From positions 806,001-870,000 of the forward strand of contig NZ_LYWZ01000022.1 in assembly GCF_001661965.1 (NCBI RefSeq): a stretch of 64,000 bases of DNA. The letters run 5' to 3'. The notes below the pieces were generated by a model that saw nothing but the letters and a program-made list of their open reading frames with translations, did no database searches and was not told the DNA's origin. Shown here one piece after another: positions 13,949-22,667 of the stretch (position 1 is its first letter; each line of letters opens with the position of its first letter). This stretch comes from Croceicoccus mobilis. GTDB taxonomy: Bacteria; Pseudomonadota; Alphaproteobacteria; Sphingomonadales; Sphingomonadaceae. The position numbers and the translations under genes are program-made.

Positions 13949-16438
13949 ATGGGACGAATTGGGCGTTGCGGTCATCGGGGTCTTGGCAGGGCATTGCTGT
14001 ATGCAGGCGGCGCGGCGCTGGCGTTTACCGCGCCTGGCCCGGCACCGGCGCTGGCCGCGCCATCCGGCATGATTGCCGGATTGCCGAAAACGGACGGCTA
14101 TGTCCCGTTTTACTGGGATGCGGCGGACGGCAAGGTCCTCCTCGAAATCCCGGCCTTTGACGAGGACGTGCTCTATTACGTTTCGGCCGCGACCAATCCG
14201 GGGTCGGTGCAGGCCGGTTTCGACCGGGGTGTCATCTATACCGCGGTCGTTCATTTCGAACGATCGGGCGACCGGGTGCTGGTGAACCAGATGAACATGG
14301 ATTACCGCGCCACCGGCGGCAGTCAGGCCCTGAAAGACGGGGTGCGCGATTCCTTTCCCAGCTCGGTACTGGCCGTGCTGCCGGTCGTTTCGGATGCAGG
14401 CGGCAAGGTCGTCGTCGACGGCACGCCCTTGTTCATGCGCGACGCGGGCTATGTATCGCGCCGGTTGAAGCGTTCGAAGCAGGGCGATTTCCGTTTCGAC
14501 CCGGCGAAAAGCGCCTTTTACCCGAAACGGATGAAGGCATTCCCGGAAAATACCGAGATCGAAACGGTCGCGACCTTCACTTCCTCTGCCCCCGGCAAGG
14601 CCCTGTCGGAAGTCATGCCCGCGCCCGACATCTTCACCATGCGCGTCCACCATTCCTTCCTGAAGGCGCCCACCGGCTATACCCCGCGTGAGGCCGATGC
14701 GCGCATCGGCGTGGGTTCGATCGAGTTCAAGGATTTCTCCAAGGACTTCGACGATTCCCCTGTCACCAACTGGATCCGCCGCTGGCGGCTGGAAAAGAAG
14801 AACCCCGGCGCCGCGATGAGCGAGCCGGTGGAGCCGATCGTCTATTATTTCGACCCCGCCATTCCCGATCCGATCCGCCACGCGATGAAGGAAGGGCTGC
14901 TGTGGTGGAACAAGTCTTTCGAAAAGGCCGGTTTCATCAATGCGATCGAGGCGCGCGACGCGCCCGCCGACATGGACCCGATGGATATCCGCTATGCCTA
15001 TGTGCTGTGGATTCAGCGCGACCAGCGCGGCTTTTCTTCCAGCGGGGCCTTCATCGATCCGCGCACCGGAGAGGTGCTGGGCTCGAAGACCCACATGGAC
15101 ACCTATCGCATCCGCACCATCGCCAATTATTTCGATGCCTATAGCGGCGGCCTGCCTGCCGATGGCAGCGGGCTGACCGTCGCCGATCCCAGCCTGTTGC
15201 TGGACGCAGACGGGTTCGCCGCCATGCCCAAGGGGCAGCGCGACATGGTGCTGCTGCGCCAGGCGGTGCTGACCGCGCATGAGCTGGGGCATACACTGGG
15301 CTTCGGGCACAACTGGAACGCGAATATGAACGATCGTTCCAGCGTGATGGAATATCCGGTCCCGCGCGTGACGGTAAAGGACGGCAAGCTCGATCTTTCG
15401 CAAAGCTTCATGACCTCGGTCGGGGCCTATGACGACTACATGGTCGAATATGCCTACACTCCCTTTGCGGCGGGGCAGGAGGAAGCGGGGCTCGACGCGA
15501 TCATCGCCGACATGCGGGCCAGGGGCGTGTTGTACACGCCCAGCAGCGACCCGCGCTATGCATGGTATGTCGACGGGCTGGACCCGGTCGCGGAGCTTGA
15601 GAACATGGGCGCGGTGCGCGACATCGCGCTGTCCAGCTTTGGTCCCGCCATGCTCAAGTCCGGGGAGCCATATGGCAATCTGCGCGATATGCGCTTGTGG
15701 ATGATCTACCTGCATGAGCAATACGCGATCGAATACGGTCTGCGTTACATCGGCGGGCAGTTCCAGAACATCGTGGTCAAGGACAAGGAGAATGGCCTGA
15801 CCCCGACCGAGTTCGTTCCCGCCGCGACCCAGCGCGAGATCCTTGGCCAGCTGATGGATATCATCGCCCCCTCCCATCTTGCCATGCCCGAGGATTTGCT
15901 GGCGCAGCTGGTGACAGACCCCGATGACAACCATGAAGACATGTCGGACGATGCGGTTTTCGACCAGCTGAAGGCCGCGCGTATTCTGGCAGCGCAGGTG
16001 CTGGAACCACTGTTCGACGGGGACCGCGCCTCTCGCATGATGGCGCTGGCGGCGCGAAAGCCCGACACGCTGACCTTCCCCCAGATGGTCGACACCGTCA
16101 TCGCGCATAGCTGGGACGTGAAACCGTCGGGCTCGGCGCAGGATCAGGCGCTGCTGCGCGTGACGCAGAATGTCGCCATGCTCGCCATGATGAAGCTGGG
16201 CGCGGACGAGGATACATCGCCCGCCGCGCGCTATTTCGTGCTCGACCGGCTGGACCAGCTGGCAAAGCAACTTTCGGGCCGCAAGGCGCCCGATGCTCTG
16301 ACCGCTGCGTTTTATCGGGAATCGGCGCGGCAGATCGACCGTTACCTCCAGTCACCCGAAGCGCCAGAGAAGATCATGCCCGTATGGGGCCAGGAGCCGC
16401 GTTCGCGCTATCCCGGACCGCCCGGACCGCCGCTCTGA
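13949..16438 (+). CDS. Secreted zinc-dependent metalloprotease (DUF5117/DUF4953 type)
   Basis: 829 aa. An Ala-rich signal region (about 1-36) is followed by an N-terminal domain of the DUF5117 kind (about 60-280, YVPFYWDAADGKVLLEIP... and ..DVLYYVSAATNPGS) and a metzincin-like catalytic domain. The zinc motif HELGHTLGFGHNW lies near residue 444: HExxH plus a third His, followed by NANMNDRSSVMEYP, where the SVMEYP Met-turn is typical. A C-terminal helical domain completes it. Such proteins are exported peptidases of unclear substrate, common in sphingomonads and Bacteroidetes. It stands alone; a GC hairpin at 16454-16481 separates it from the convergent amidohydrolase gene. Confidence 0.88.
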   Translation: MGRIGRCGHRGLGRALLYAGGAALAFTAPGPAPALAAPSGMIAGLPKTDGYVPFYWDAADGKVLLEIPAFDEDVLYYVSAATNPGSVQAGFDRGVIYTAVVHFERSGDRVLVNQMNMDYRATGGSQALKDGVRDSFPSSVLAVLPVVSDAGGKVVVDGTPLFMRDAGYVSRRLKRSKQGDFRFDPAKSAFYPKRMKAFPENTEIETVATFTSSAPGKALSEVMPAPDIFTMRVHHSFLKAPTGYTPREADARIGVGSIEFKDFSKDFDDSPVTNWIRRWRLEKKNPGAAMSEPVEPIVYYFDPAIPDPIRHAMKEGLLWWNKSFEKAGFINAIEARDAPADMDPMDIRYAYVLWIQRDQRGFSSSGAFIDPRTGEVLGSKTHMDTYRIRTIANYFDAYSGGLPADGSGLTVADPSLLLDADGFAAMPKGQRDMVLLRQAVLTAHELGHTLGFGHNWNANMNDRSSVMEYPVPRVTVKDGKLDLSQSFMTSVGAYDDYMVEYAYTPFAAGQEEAGLDAIIADMRARGVLYTPSSDPRYAWYVDGLDPVAELENMGAVRDIALSSFGPAMLKSGEPYGNLRDMRLWMIYLHEQYAIEYGLRYIGGQFQNIVVKDKENGLTPTEFVPAATQREILGQLMDIIAPSHLAMPEDLLAQLVTDPDDNHEDMSDDAVFDQLKAARILAAQVLEPLFDGDRASRMMALAARKPDTLTFPQMVDTVIAHSWDVKPSGSAQDQALLRVTQNVAMLAMMKLGADEDTSPAARYFVLDRLDQLAKQLSGRKAPDALTAAFYRESARQIDRYLQSPEAPEKIMPVWGQEPRSRYPGPPGPPL

Positions 16439-16453
16439 TCTCCTGCGCTTTAC

Positions 16454-16481
16454 CCGGCCGCGCGTCCCTCCGCGCGGCCGG
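16454..16481. terminator. Bidirectional hairpin between convergent genes
   Basis: The arms CCGGCCGCGCG and CGCGCGGCCGG form a perfect 11-bp stem around a 6-base loop (TCCCTC). It lies midway between the stop of the metalloprotease gene (+) and the stop of the amidohydrolase gene (-), where a shared terminator is expected. There is no clear T-run, so termination could be hairpin-only. Confidence 0.6.
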
Positions 16482-16512
16482 AACCGGATTTCCCGCCCGC
16501 CGGGCAGTCAGA

Positions 16513-17850
16513 TCAGGGTTCGATTCCTGCAACTGACAGAACCGCCAGCGTCAGCGCCTCGGTCCCGCTGCGGATCGCGCCTTCGGGATCGGGCGCGAAG
16601 AAGGGGGAATGGTTGACCGGGACCGGCTTGCCCTCGGCCTTGTATTTCGCAAGCGTTTCGGGCGGGATGCCGCCGATCCCCATGAAGACCGATGGGACAC
16701 CGGCCGCAACGACCTCCGAGTAATCCTCGCTCGCCGATCCGGCGGGCTTGTATTCGGGTTCCAGCACCACGCCGTCACCCTTTGCCTGTTTCAGCACAGC
16801 CGCAATCGCACCGGTCAGCGCGACATCGTTCGAAACCGCGGATGCTCCGTTCAAATACTCGATGGTCGGTTCCGGTGCCTTGGCCATTGCGGCGGCGGCC
16901 ATGGCGGTGCGTTTCACTCCGTCCAGCAATTGCTGACGCACATCGGGATCGTGTGAGCGCAGCGTGAGCAGGAGCTGGGAACTGTCGGGGATGATATTGG
17001 GCGCAAAACCCGACTGGAAGCTGCCCACGGTTATCACCCCGAACGCGCCGGGATCGACTTCGCGGCCCCTGATCGATTGCACGTCGCTGACGAAATGCGC
17101 GCCCATCACGATGGGGTCGATGCTGGCAGAGGGCATGGAACCATGCGCACCCTTGCCGTGGAAGGTGATCTTCAGATTATCGGCGGCAGAAGTGCTGACC
17201 CCCTCCTTGAAGGTGACAAGCCCGACCGGCCCCGGCATCACATGCGCGGCAAAGCCGTAATCGGGCTTGGGAAAGCGCGTGAACAGCCCGTCGTCCAGCA
17301 TGGCCGACGCCCCGCTCAGGATCTCTTCGGCGGGCTGGCCGATGAACATCAGCGTGCCGCGCCATTCGTCTTTCATCGCCAACAGGGTCTGTGCGGTCGA
17401 AACCCACCATGCCATGTGAATGTCATGGCCGCACGCATGCATGGTCGGCGTCGCCTTGCCGTCCACGTCCTGCGTATATCGGCTGGCATAGGACAGCCCG
17501 GTCTTCTCCTCCATCGGCAGCCCGTCAAGTTCGGTCCGCACCAGCACGGTCGGTCCATCGCCATTTTCATAGATCGCGACGATCCCGGTGCCGCCGATTT
17601 TTTCGGTCACGGTAAATCCCAGCTGGCGCATATGTTCGGCAAGCAGAGCGGCGGTGCGTTCTTCGCGAAAGCCGACTTCGGGGTGCTGGTGAATATCCTC
17701 GTATAGCGATTTGATCGCCGGGAAGTTGCCATCGAAGATCGTGTCGATCGCGGTCAGCTCGGCCTTGGGGTCGCGATCCGATGGGGCGGCCTGAACGGGC
17801 TGAGCCGCCAGAATCGTTGCCAGCAGTGGTACCAGCCGTCGCGTCTTCAT
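16513..17850 (-). CDS. Exported M20-family amidohydrolase
   Basis: 445 aa. A signal peptide (MKTRRLVPLLATILAAQPVQA, cleavage near 22) precedes an M20D-type peptidase/amidohydrolase, the family of hippurate and IAA-amino-acid hydrolases. Metal-site motifs are visible: HQHPEVGFRE, LVRTELDGLPMEEKTGL, TMHACGHDIHMAWW (Cys-x-x-His) and GQPAEEILSGA (catalytic Glu pair). A dimerisation domain sits in the middle (about 215-335, KITFHGKGAHGS...). It would split an N-acyl amino acid or small peptide in the periplasm. It is separated from pyrC by about 170 bp and reads alone. Substrate unknown. Confidence 0.88.
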   Translation of the reverse strand: MKTRRLVPLLATILAAQPVQAAPSDRDPKAELTAIDTIFDGNFPAIKSLYEDIHQHPEVGFREERTAALLAEHMRQLGFTVTEKIGGTGIVAIYENGDGPTVLVRTELDGLPMEEKTGLSYASRYTQDVDGKATPTMHACGHDIHMAWWVSTAQTLLAMKDEWRGTLMFIGQPAEEILSGASAMLDDGLFTRFPKPDYGFAAHVMPGPVGLVTFKEGVSTSAADNLKITFHGKGAHGSMPSASIDPIVMGAHFVSDVQSIRGREVDPGAFGVITVGSFQSGFAPNIIPDSSQLLLTLRSHDPDVRQQLLDGVKRTAMAAAAMAKAPEPTIEYLNGASAVSNDVALTGAIAAVLKQAKGDGVVLEPEYKPAGSASEDYSEVVAAGVPSVFMGIGGIPPETLAKYKAEGKPVPVNHSPFFAPDPEGAIRSGTEALTLAVLSVAGIEP

Positions 17851-18020
17851 CTCGATGTCCCCCCGGGCACGACCGCCCGTTGCAAGCTACCCATGATCCG
17901 GGGGCAGCTTAGCCATCGAAATATGCTGCGTCAGCAGCAAAGCATGACGGAAAACGGCAATGTTCAGGCCAATTTTGCAGGAATGCTCGGTTTCCTGCAC
18001 TGACCGCACATTATCTCTGG

Positions 18021-19061
18021 TCAGGCCGCGGCCAGCTTCCAGCGAAGTGTTTCCCCAGCGTGGAACGGGACGACGCGGGTTTCGCCTTCGCCCAGTGTGG
18101 CGGGAACGGGATTTTCGGCGCGTTCCAGCGTGATCGTCGCCTCGTTCACTGGCAGGCCATAGAACGCCGGGCCATTCAGCGATGCAAAGGCCTCCAGCTT
18201 GTCGAGCGCGCCTTCATCCTCGAACACCTGCGCATAGGTTTCGATGGCGTAGGGCGCGTTGAAAATGCCCGCGCAGCCGCAGGCGCTTTCCTTGGCGGAT
18301 ATCTCGTGCGGCGCGCTGTCGGTGCCGAGGAAGAACTTGGCCGACCCCGAAATGCCTGCCTTGCGCACGGCAAGCCGGTGCTGCTCGCGCTTGGCGACGG
18401 GCAGGCAGAAATTATGCGGACGCATGCCGCCGACCAGCAGCGCGTTGCGGTTGATGATCATGTGCTGCGGGGTGATCGTGGCCGCGACATTGTCGCTGGC
18501 ATCGTTCACGAATTCGACCGCGTCGGCGGTGGTGATATGTTCGAGCACCACCTTCAGCGCCGGATAATCGCGCACCAGCGGGGCCAGCGTGCGTTCGATG
18601 AACACCGCCTCACGGTCGAAGATGTCGACATCGCCATCGGTCACCTCGCCATGGATGAGGAGCGGCATGCCGATTTCCTGCATCGTTTCCAGCACGCCGG
18701 TCAGCTTGCGGATGTCGGTCACGCCGTGCGCCGAATTGGTCGTGGCATTGGCGGGGTAGAGTTTCGCCGCGGTGAAGACGTCCGCCGCGTGGCCGCGCGC
18801 GATTTCGGCCGGGTCGATGCTGTCGGTGAGGTAGCAGGTCATGAGCGGGGTGAAGTCGATGCCTTCGGGGACAGCATCCATGATCCGCTGGCGATAGGCC
18901 TCTGCCGCTGCGACCGTCGTGACCGGAGGGGTGAGATTGGGCATGATGATCGCCCGGCCGAACTGGCGCGCGGTATAATGCGCAACCGCTTCCAGCATCG
19001 CGCCATCGCGCAGGTGAACATGCCAGTCGTCGGGGCGGCGGATGGTGATCGCGTCGGTCAT
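18021..19061 (-). CDS. pyrC: Dihydroorotase (class II, E. coli PyrC type)
   Basis: 346 aa, the normal length. It cyclises N-carbamoyl-L-aspartate to dihydroorotate in pyrimidine synthesis. Zinc ligands are visible as HVH in [10 protein letters not shown] near residue 15; [11 protein letters not shown] follows. The bridging lysine lies in [15 protein letters not shown] and later histidines in LIHGEVTD and VLEHITTAD; the catalytic aspartate is in FLGTDSAPH. It stands divergent from the NAMPT-like gene with about 138 bp between. It is far from the carbamoyltransferase at 45629, so no pyrimidine operon exists here. Confidence 0.94.
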   Translation of the reverse strand: MTDAITIRRPDDWHVHLRDGAMLEAVAHYTARQFGRAIIMPNLTPPVTTVAAAEAYRQRIMDAVPEGIDFTPLMTCYLTDSIDPAEIARGHAADVFTAAKLYPANATTNSAHGVTDIRKLTGVLETMQEIGMPLLIHGEVTDGDVDIFDREAVFIERTLAPLVRDYPALKVVLEHITTADAVEFVNDASDNVAATITPQHMIINRNALLVGGMRPHNFCLPVAKREQHRLAVRKAGISGSAKFFLGTDSAPHEISAKESACGCAGIFNAPYAIETYAQVFEDEGALDKLEAFASLNGPAFYGLPVNEATITLERAENPVPATLGEGETRVVPFHAGETLRWKLAAA

Positions 19062-19199
19062 GCGCTTCCCCTAGCCATTTGCCGCGCGGGCGTCGACATG
19101 CTTTGCAGCGGGGGCGACGGCGCGATGCCAAGGGCCGAGAGTTCGGCAATTGCCTCGCTCCCCCTTGCAAGCCCGGTCAATTCGTGAGGAATGGCGGCC

Positions 19200-20573
19200 A
19201 TGACGAACCTTATCCTTGCCACCGACAGCTACAAGCACAGCCATTTCCTGCAATATCCGCCCGAAGCGCGGATTATCAGCGCCTATGCCGAGGCGCGCAA
19301 AGGCGGCATCGCGGAAGAGGCGGTGTTCTTCGGGCTGCAGCCGTTTCTGATCGACTATCTCGGCAAGCCGGTGACCCGCGCCGACATTGATGAGGCCGAA
19401 GCGATCCTCAGCGCGCATGGCGTGCCGTTCAACCGCGCGGGCTGGGAGGCGATCGTCACCGATCACGGCGGGTTCCTGCCGCTGGAGATCACGGCGCTGC
19501 CCGAAGGGACCTTGGTCCCGACCGGCGTGCCCATGCTGCAAATCCGCAATACCGATCCGCGCATGCCCTGGCTGACGACCTTTGTCGAAACCGCCCTGCT
19601 GCGCGCGGTGTGGTATCCGACGACGGTCGCCACCATCAGCCGCGAGGTGCGGCAGGTGATCGCCTCTGGCCTGCAAAAGACCAGCGAGGAGCCGGACGCG
19701 CAGCTCCCCTTCAAGCTCCACGATTTCGGCGCGCGGGGCGTGTCGAGCGGGGAGAGCGCAGCCCTTGGCGGCATGGCGCATCTGGTGAATTTCAGCGGGA
19801 CCGACACGCTGGAGGGGATCATGGCGGCGCGCCGCTATTACGGGGCGGAGATGCCGGGCTTTTCGATCCCCGCTGCCGAACACAGCACGATTACGAGCTG
19901 GGGCCGCGAGCGCGAGACGCAAGCCTATGCCAATATGATCGAGACCTTTGGCGGCATCGTCGCCGTGGTGTCCGACAGCTATGACCTGACCCACGCGGTG
20001 AATGCGATTTGGGGCGGGGAATTAAAGGACAGGGTGCTGGCGCATGAAGGCACTTTGGTCGCGCGGCCCGACAGCGGCGATCCGGTCGATGTCCCGATCC
20101 GCGTGATCGAGGATCTGTGGCGCCACTTCGGCGGCAGCGTGAACGCGAAGGGTTATCGTGTATTGGACCCGCATGTCCGCGTGATTCAGGGCGACGGGAT
20201 GACGCCTGCCACCATCGCCCAGCTGGTCGAGGAACTGATCGCGGCAGGCTATGCCATCGACAATATCGCGTTCGGCATGGGCGGCGGGCTGCTGCAAAAG
20301 GTCAATCGCGATTCCTTGCGGTTCGCATTGAAAGCCAATGCGATGCAGGACGCGGGCGGCCAATGGCACGACGTATCGAAACGCCCCGCGACCGATCCGA
20401 CGAAGGGCAGCAAGGCGGGCGTGCAGGCGGTGGTGATGAAGGATGGCCGCATGACCGCCGTCAGGGCGGATGAAAGCGACCCTGCCGACGATCTGCTGCA
20501 GCCGGTATGGCGCGACGGCGAATTACTGGTTCGCCACAGTTTTGACGAGGTGCGGGCGCGCGCCAATGGCTGA
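19200..20573 (+). CDS. nadV: Nicotinamide phosphoribosyltransferase (NAMPT/NadV type)
   Basis: 457 aa from the ATG at 19200, chosen because GAGGA lies 8 bp before it; an ATG at 19191 touches that site directly. The protein has the NAMPT signature LATDSYKHSHFLQYPP at the N-terminus, the central KLHDFGARGVSSGESAALGG, then PGFSIPAAEHSTI with the catalytic-site His, and later VARPDSGDPVDVP and FGMGGGLLQKVNRD. NAMPT makes nicotinamide mononucleotide from nicotinamide and PRPP, a one-step NAD salvage route. Nicotinate phosphoribosyltransferases share the fold, but length and the DSYKxSH start favour NAMPT. Divergent from pyrC. Confidence 0.87.
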   Translation: MTNLILATDSYKHSHFLQYPPEARIISAYAEARKGGIAEEAVFFGLQPFLIDYLGKPVTRADIDEAEAILSAHGVPFNRAGWEAIVTDHGGFLPLEITALPEGTLVPTGVPMLQIRNTDPRMPWLTTFVETALLRAVWYPTTVATISREVRQVIASGLQKTSEEPDAQLPFKLHDFGARGVSSGESAALGGMAHLVNFSGTDTLEGIMAARRYYGAEMPGFSIPAAEHSTITSWGRERETQAYANMIETFGGIVAVVSDSYDLTHAVNAIWGGELKDRVLAHEGTLVARPDSGDPVDVPIRVIEDLWRHFGGSVNAKGYRVLDPHVRVIQGDGMTPATIAQLVEELIAAGYAIDNIAFGMGGGLLQKVNRDSLRFALKANAMQDAGGQWHDVSKRPATDPTKGSKAGVQAVVMKDGRMTAVRADESDPADDLLQPVWRDGELLVRHSFDEVRARANG

Positions 20574-20588
20574 CGCACGCCGCGCTGA

Positions 20589-21425
20589 TCAGCGTTCGGC
20601 GTCGGCCAGAAGGCGATAGGCCCGCTCGACGATGGGGCGGTCGACCATCGCGCCATCCAGCGCCACGGCGCTGCCGCCTGCGGCCTTGTCCGCCTCGACG
20701 ATGCGGCGGGCGCGGGTGATTTCCTCTTCCGACGGGCGCAGGGCTGCTTCCACCGGGGCAAGCTGTGCCGGGTGGATCACCATCTTGGCGCGGAAACCCA
20801 TGGTCCGGGCGGCGCGCATGGCTTCCTCATTCGCTTCGGGATTGCGGAAATCGGGGGTCACGCCATCGATCGGCGGCGCGATCCCTGCCGCGCGGCTGGC
20901 GATGGCAAGTTGCAGGCGCAGCGGATCGAGCTGCCGGTCGCTGGCCGCCATGTCGATGTCGAGCGCGAGGTCGATGGTGCCGAAGGCAAGCCGCTCCACC
21001 CCGTCGGTCGCGGCGACTTCATGCATGGTCGCAATGCCCTCTGCCGTTTCCAGCAGCGCGACGATGGGCGCAATGGCAGCGCATTCGCACAGGACCGAGC
21101 CGGCGGCTGCCTTTGGCAGCATCACCCCAGCCAGATTGGGGTGATTTGCCAGCTCAAGGTCCTGCGCGAACCAAGGCGTGCCCGGGGGATTGATACGCAG
21201 CATCGCGCTGCCGTTTTCGGCAGGCGTCGATGCGTCGAGCCAGGCGCGGACATGTCCGCGCGCCTCGTCCTTCGCATCGGGGGGAACCGCGTCTTCAAGA
21301 TCGAAGATCGCGACGTCTGCGCCGCTGGACACGGCCTTGTCGAAACGTTCGGGGCGATTGCCCGGTACGAACAGGAAATGGCGCGCTGCCGCGATGCGCG
21401 CGGCGACGCTCTGTCTGTCTGCCAT
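20589..21425 (-). CDS. HpcH/HpaI-type CoA-ester lyase (CitE-like)
   Basis: 278 aa TIM-barrel lyase. Family members split malyl-CoA, citramalyl-CoA or related beta-hydroxyacyl-CoA esters. Diagnostic blocks: FVPGNRPERFDKAVSSGADVAIFDLEDAVPP (CoA site Arg, metal-site Glu/Asp), RINPPGTPWFAQDL (RIN-x5-W) and the later GFRAKMVIHPAQLAPV loop. Residue LLETAEGIATM supplies the second metal ligand. It lies 14 bp behind the CaiB-type CoA-transferase on the same strand, so the transferase probably makes its substrate. Which ester cannot be told from sequence. Last gene of the catabolic operon. Confidence 0.85.
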   Translation of the reverse strand: MADRQSVAARIAAARHFLFVPGNRPERFDKAVSSGADVAIFDLEDAVPPDAKDEARGHVRAWLDASTPAENGSAMLRINPPGTPWFAQDLELANHPNLAGVMLPKAAAGSVLCECAAIAPIVALLETAEGIATMHEVAATDGVERLAFGTIDLALDIDMAASDRQLDPLRLQLAIASRAAGIAPPIDGVTPDFRNPEANEEAMRAARTMGFRAKMVIHPAQLAPVEAALRPSEEEITRARRIVEADKAAGGSAVALDGAMVDRPIVERAYRLLADAER

Positions 21426-21439
21426 GAACTAACCTCTCC

Positions 21440-22597
21440 TCATGCCTCTGCCTTGAGGCCGATCTCGGCGAGGATAGCGTCCGTATGCTCTCCGGGCGAG
21501 GGGATCGGGTCCATCCGTGCATCGTTTTGCCCCGGCGGCAGCAATGCGGCGATGACGCCAGCCTGCGTCTGCACCTCGCGCCAGCGGTCGCGCGCCTGCA
21601 GCTGGCCGTGGTGCCATAGGCCCGCCATGTCATTGACCTTGGCGTTGGCGATCCTGGCTTCGTCCAGCGCCCTGACCAGATCGTCGCTGGTCATGTGGTC
21701 GAGCGTTTCAGCCAAAATGGCGGCCAGTTCCTCACGATTGGCGGATCGGGCGGAATTGGGCGAAAAGCGTGGGTCCTCGGCAAGCTCCGGGCGGTTCAGC
21801 ACGGTTTGGCAAAAGCTTGCCCATTCGCGTTCGTTCTGGATGCCGAACATCACCTCGCCATCGCTGGTGGGGAAGGGGCCATAGGGATAGATCGTGGCGT
21901 GAAACGCGCCGCTGCGGGGCGGCTGCGATGCGCCTTCATAGGCGTAATAGAGGGGGAAGCCCATCCATTCGGCCATGGCTTCCAGCATGGACACGTCGAT
22001 GCGGCGGCCCTTGCCGGTCTTCCCGCGCTCGATAATGGCGGCAAGGATATTGGTATAGGCATACATGCCCGCCGCGATATCGGCGATGGAGCAGCCCGCC
22101 TTTACCACCTGATCTTGCGTGCCGGTGATCGAGAGGAAACCGGATTCGGCCTGGATCAAAAGGTCATAGGCCTTGCGGTCGCGGTCGGGCCCATCCTGCC
22201 CGAAGCCAGAAATATCGCAGCAGATCAGGCCGGGGTGCTCTTTCGCCAGCGTGTCGTAATCGAAGCCCATGCGGCCCACCGCGCCGGGCGCAAGGTTCTG
22301 GACCAGCACGTCGGCCCTGGCGACAAGGCGGCGCAGGGCTTCCTGTCCCTGCTCGCTTTTCAGGTCCAGCGCGACGCTTTCCTTCGACCGGTTGGTCCAG
22401 ACGAAATGCGAAGCGAGGCCATTGACCCGTTCGTCATAACCGCGGGCGAAATCGCCCTTGCCGGGGCGTTCGACCTTGATGACCCGCGCGCCAAGATCCG
22501 CCAGCTGGCGCGTCGCGAAAGGCGCGGCGATGGCGTGTTCAAGGCTGACAACAGTGATCCCTTCGAGCGGGCGCATGATCCCGTTCTCCCTCGTCAT
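21440..22597 (-). CDS. CaiB/BaiF-family (class III) CoA-transferase
   Basis: 385 aa. It moves CoA between carboxylic acids through an aspartyl-CoA anhydride. Landmarks: LEGITVVSLEHAIAAPFATRQLADLGARVIKVERPGKGDFAR near the N-terminus, VQNLAPGAVGRMGFDYDTL, then LICCDISGFGQDGPDRDRKAYDLLIQAESGFLS, which contains the catalytic Asp region (KAYDLLIQA). The start is ATG at 22597; an ATG at 22576 (MRPLEG) is an alternative nearer the usual N-terminus. It sits 70 bp behind an aldehyde dehydrogenase gene and 14 bp before the lyase, suggesting acid activation followed by C-C cleavage. Confidence 0.88.
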   Translation of the reverse strand: MTRENGIMRPLEGITVVSLEHAIAAPFATRQLADLGARVIKVERPGKGDFARGYDERVNGLASHFVWTNRSKESVALDLKSEQGQEALRRLVARADVLVQNLAPGAVGRMGFDYDTLAKEHPGLICCDISGFGQDGPDRDRKAYDLLIQAESGFLSITGTQDQVVKAGCSIADIAAGMYAYTNILAAIIERGKTGKGRRIDVSMLEAMAEWMGFPLYYAYEGASQPPRSGAFHATIYPYGPFPTSDGEVMFGIQNEREWASFCQTVLNRPELAEDPRFSPNSARSANREELAAILAETLDHMTSDDLVRALDEARIANAKVNDMAGLWHHGQLQARDRWREVQTQAGVIAALLPPGQNDARMDPIPSPGEHTDAILAEIGLKAEA

Positions 22598-22667
22598 TCT
22601 ATGATTTCATGTGCCCGGCAAATGCCGCCCCGCCGTCCCAGTATTGGCGGGGCGACAAGCCGGTAAC

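Noticed and set aside
13904-16270. A 788-codon open frame antisense to the metalloprotease gene
   Set aside because: It is rich in His, Arg and Gly without any domain, as expected from the reverse frame of GC-rich DNA, and it overlaps a gene with signal peptide and HExxH zinc motif.
16516-16531. GGTTCGATTCC-like T-loop that suggested a tRNA
   Set aside because: No acceptor, D or anticodon arm can be built around it; it is the complement of the last codons (GIEP) of the amidohydrolase gene.
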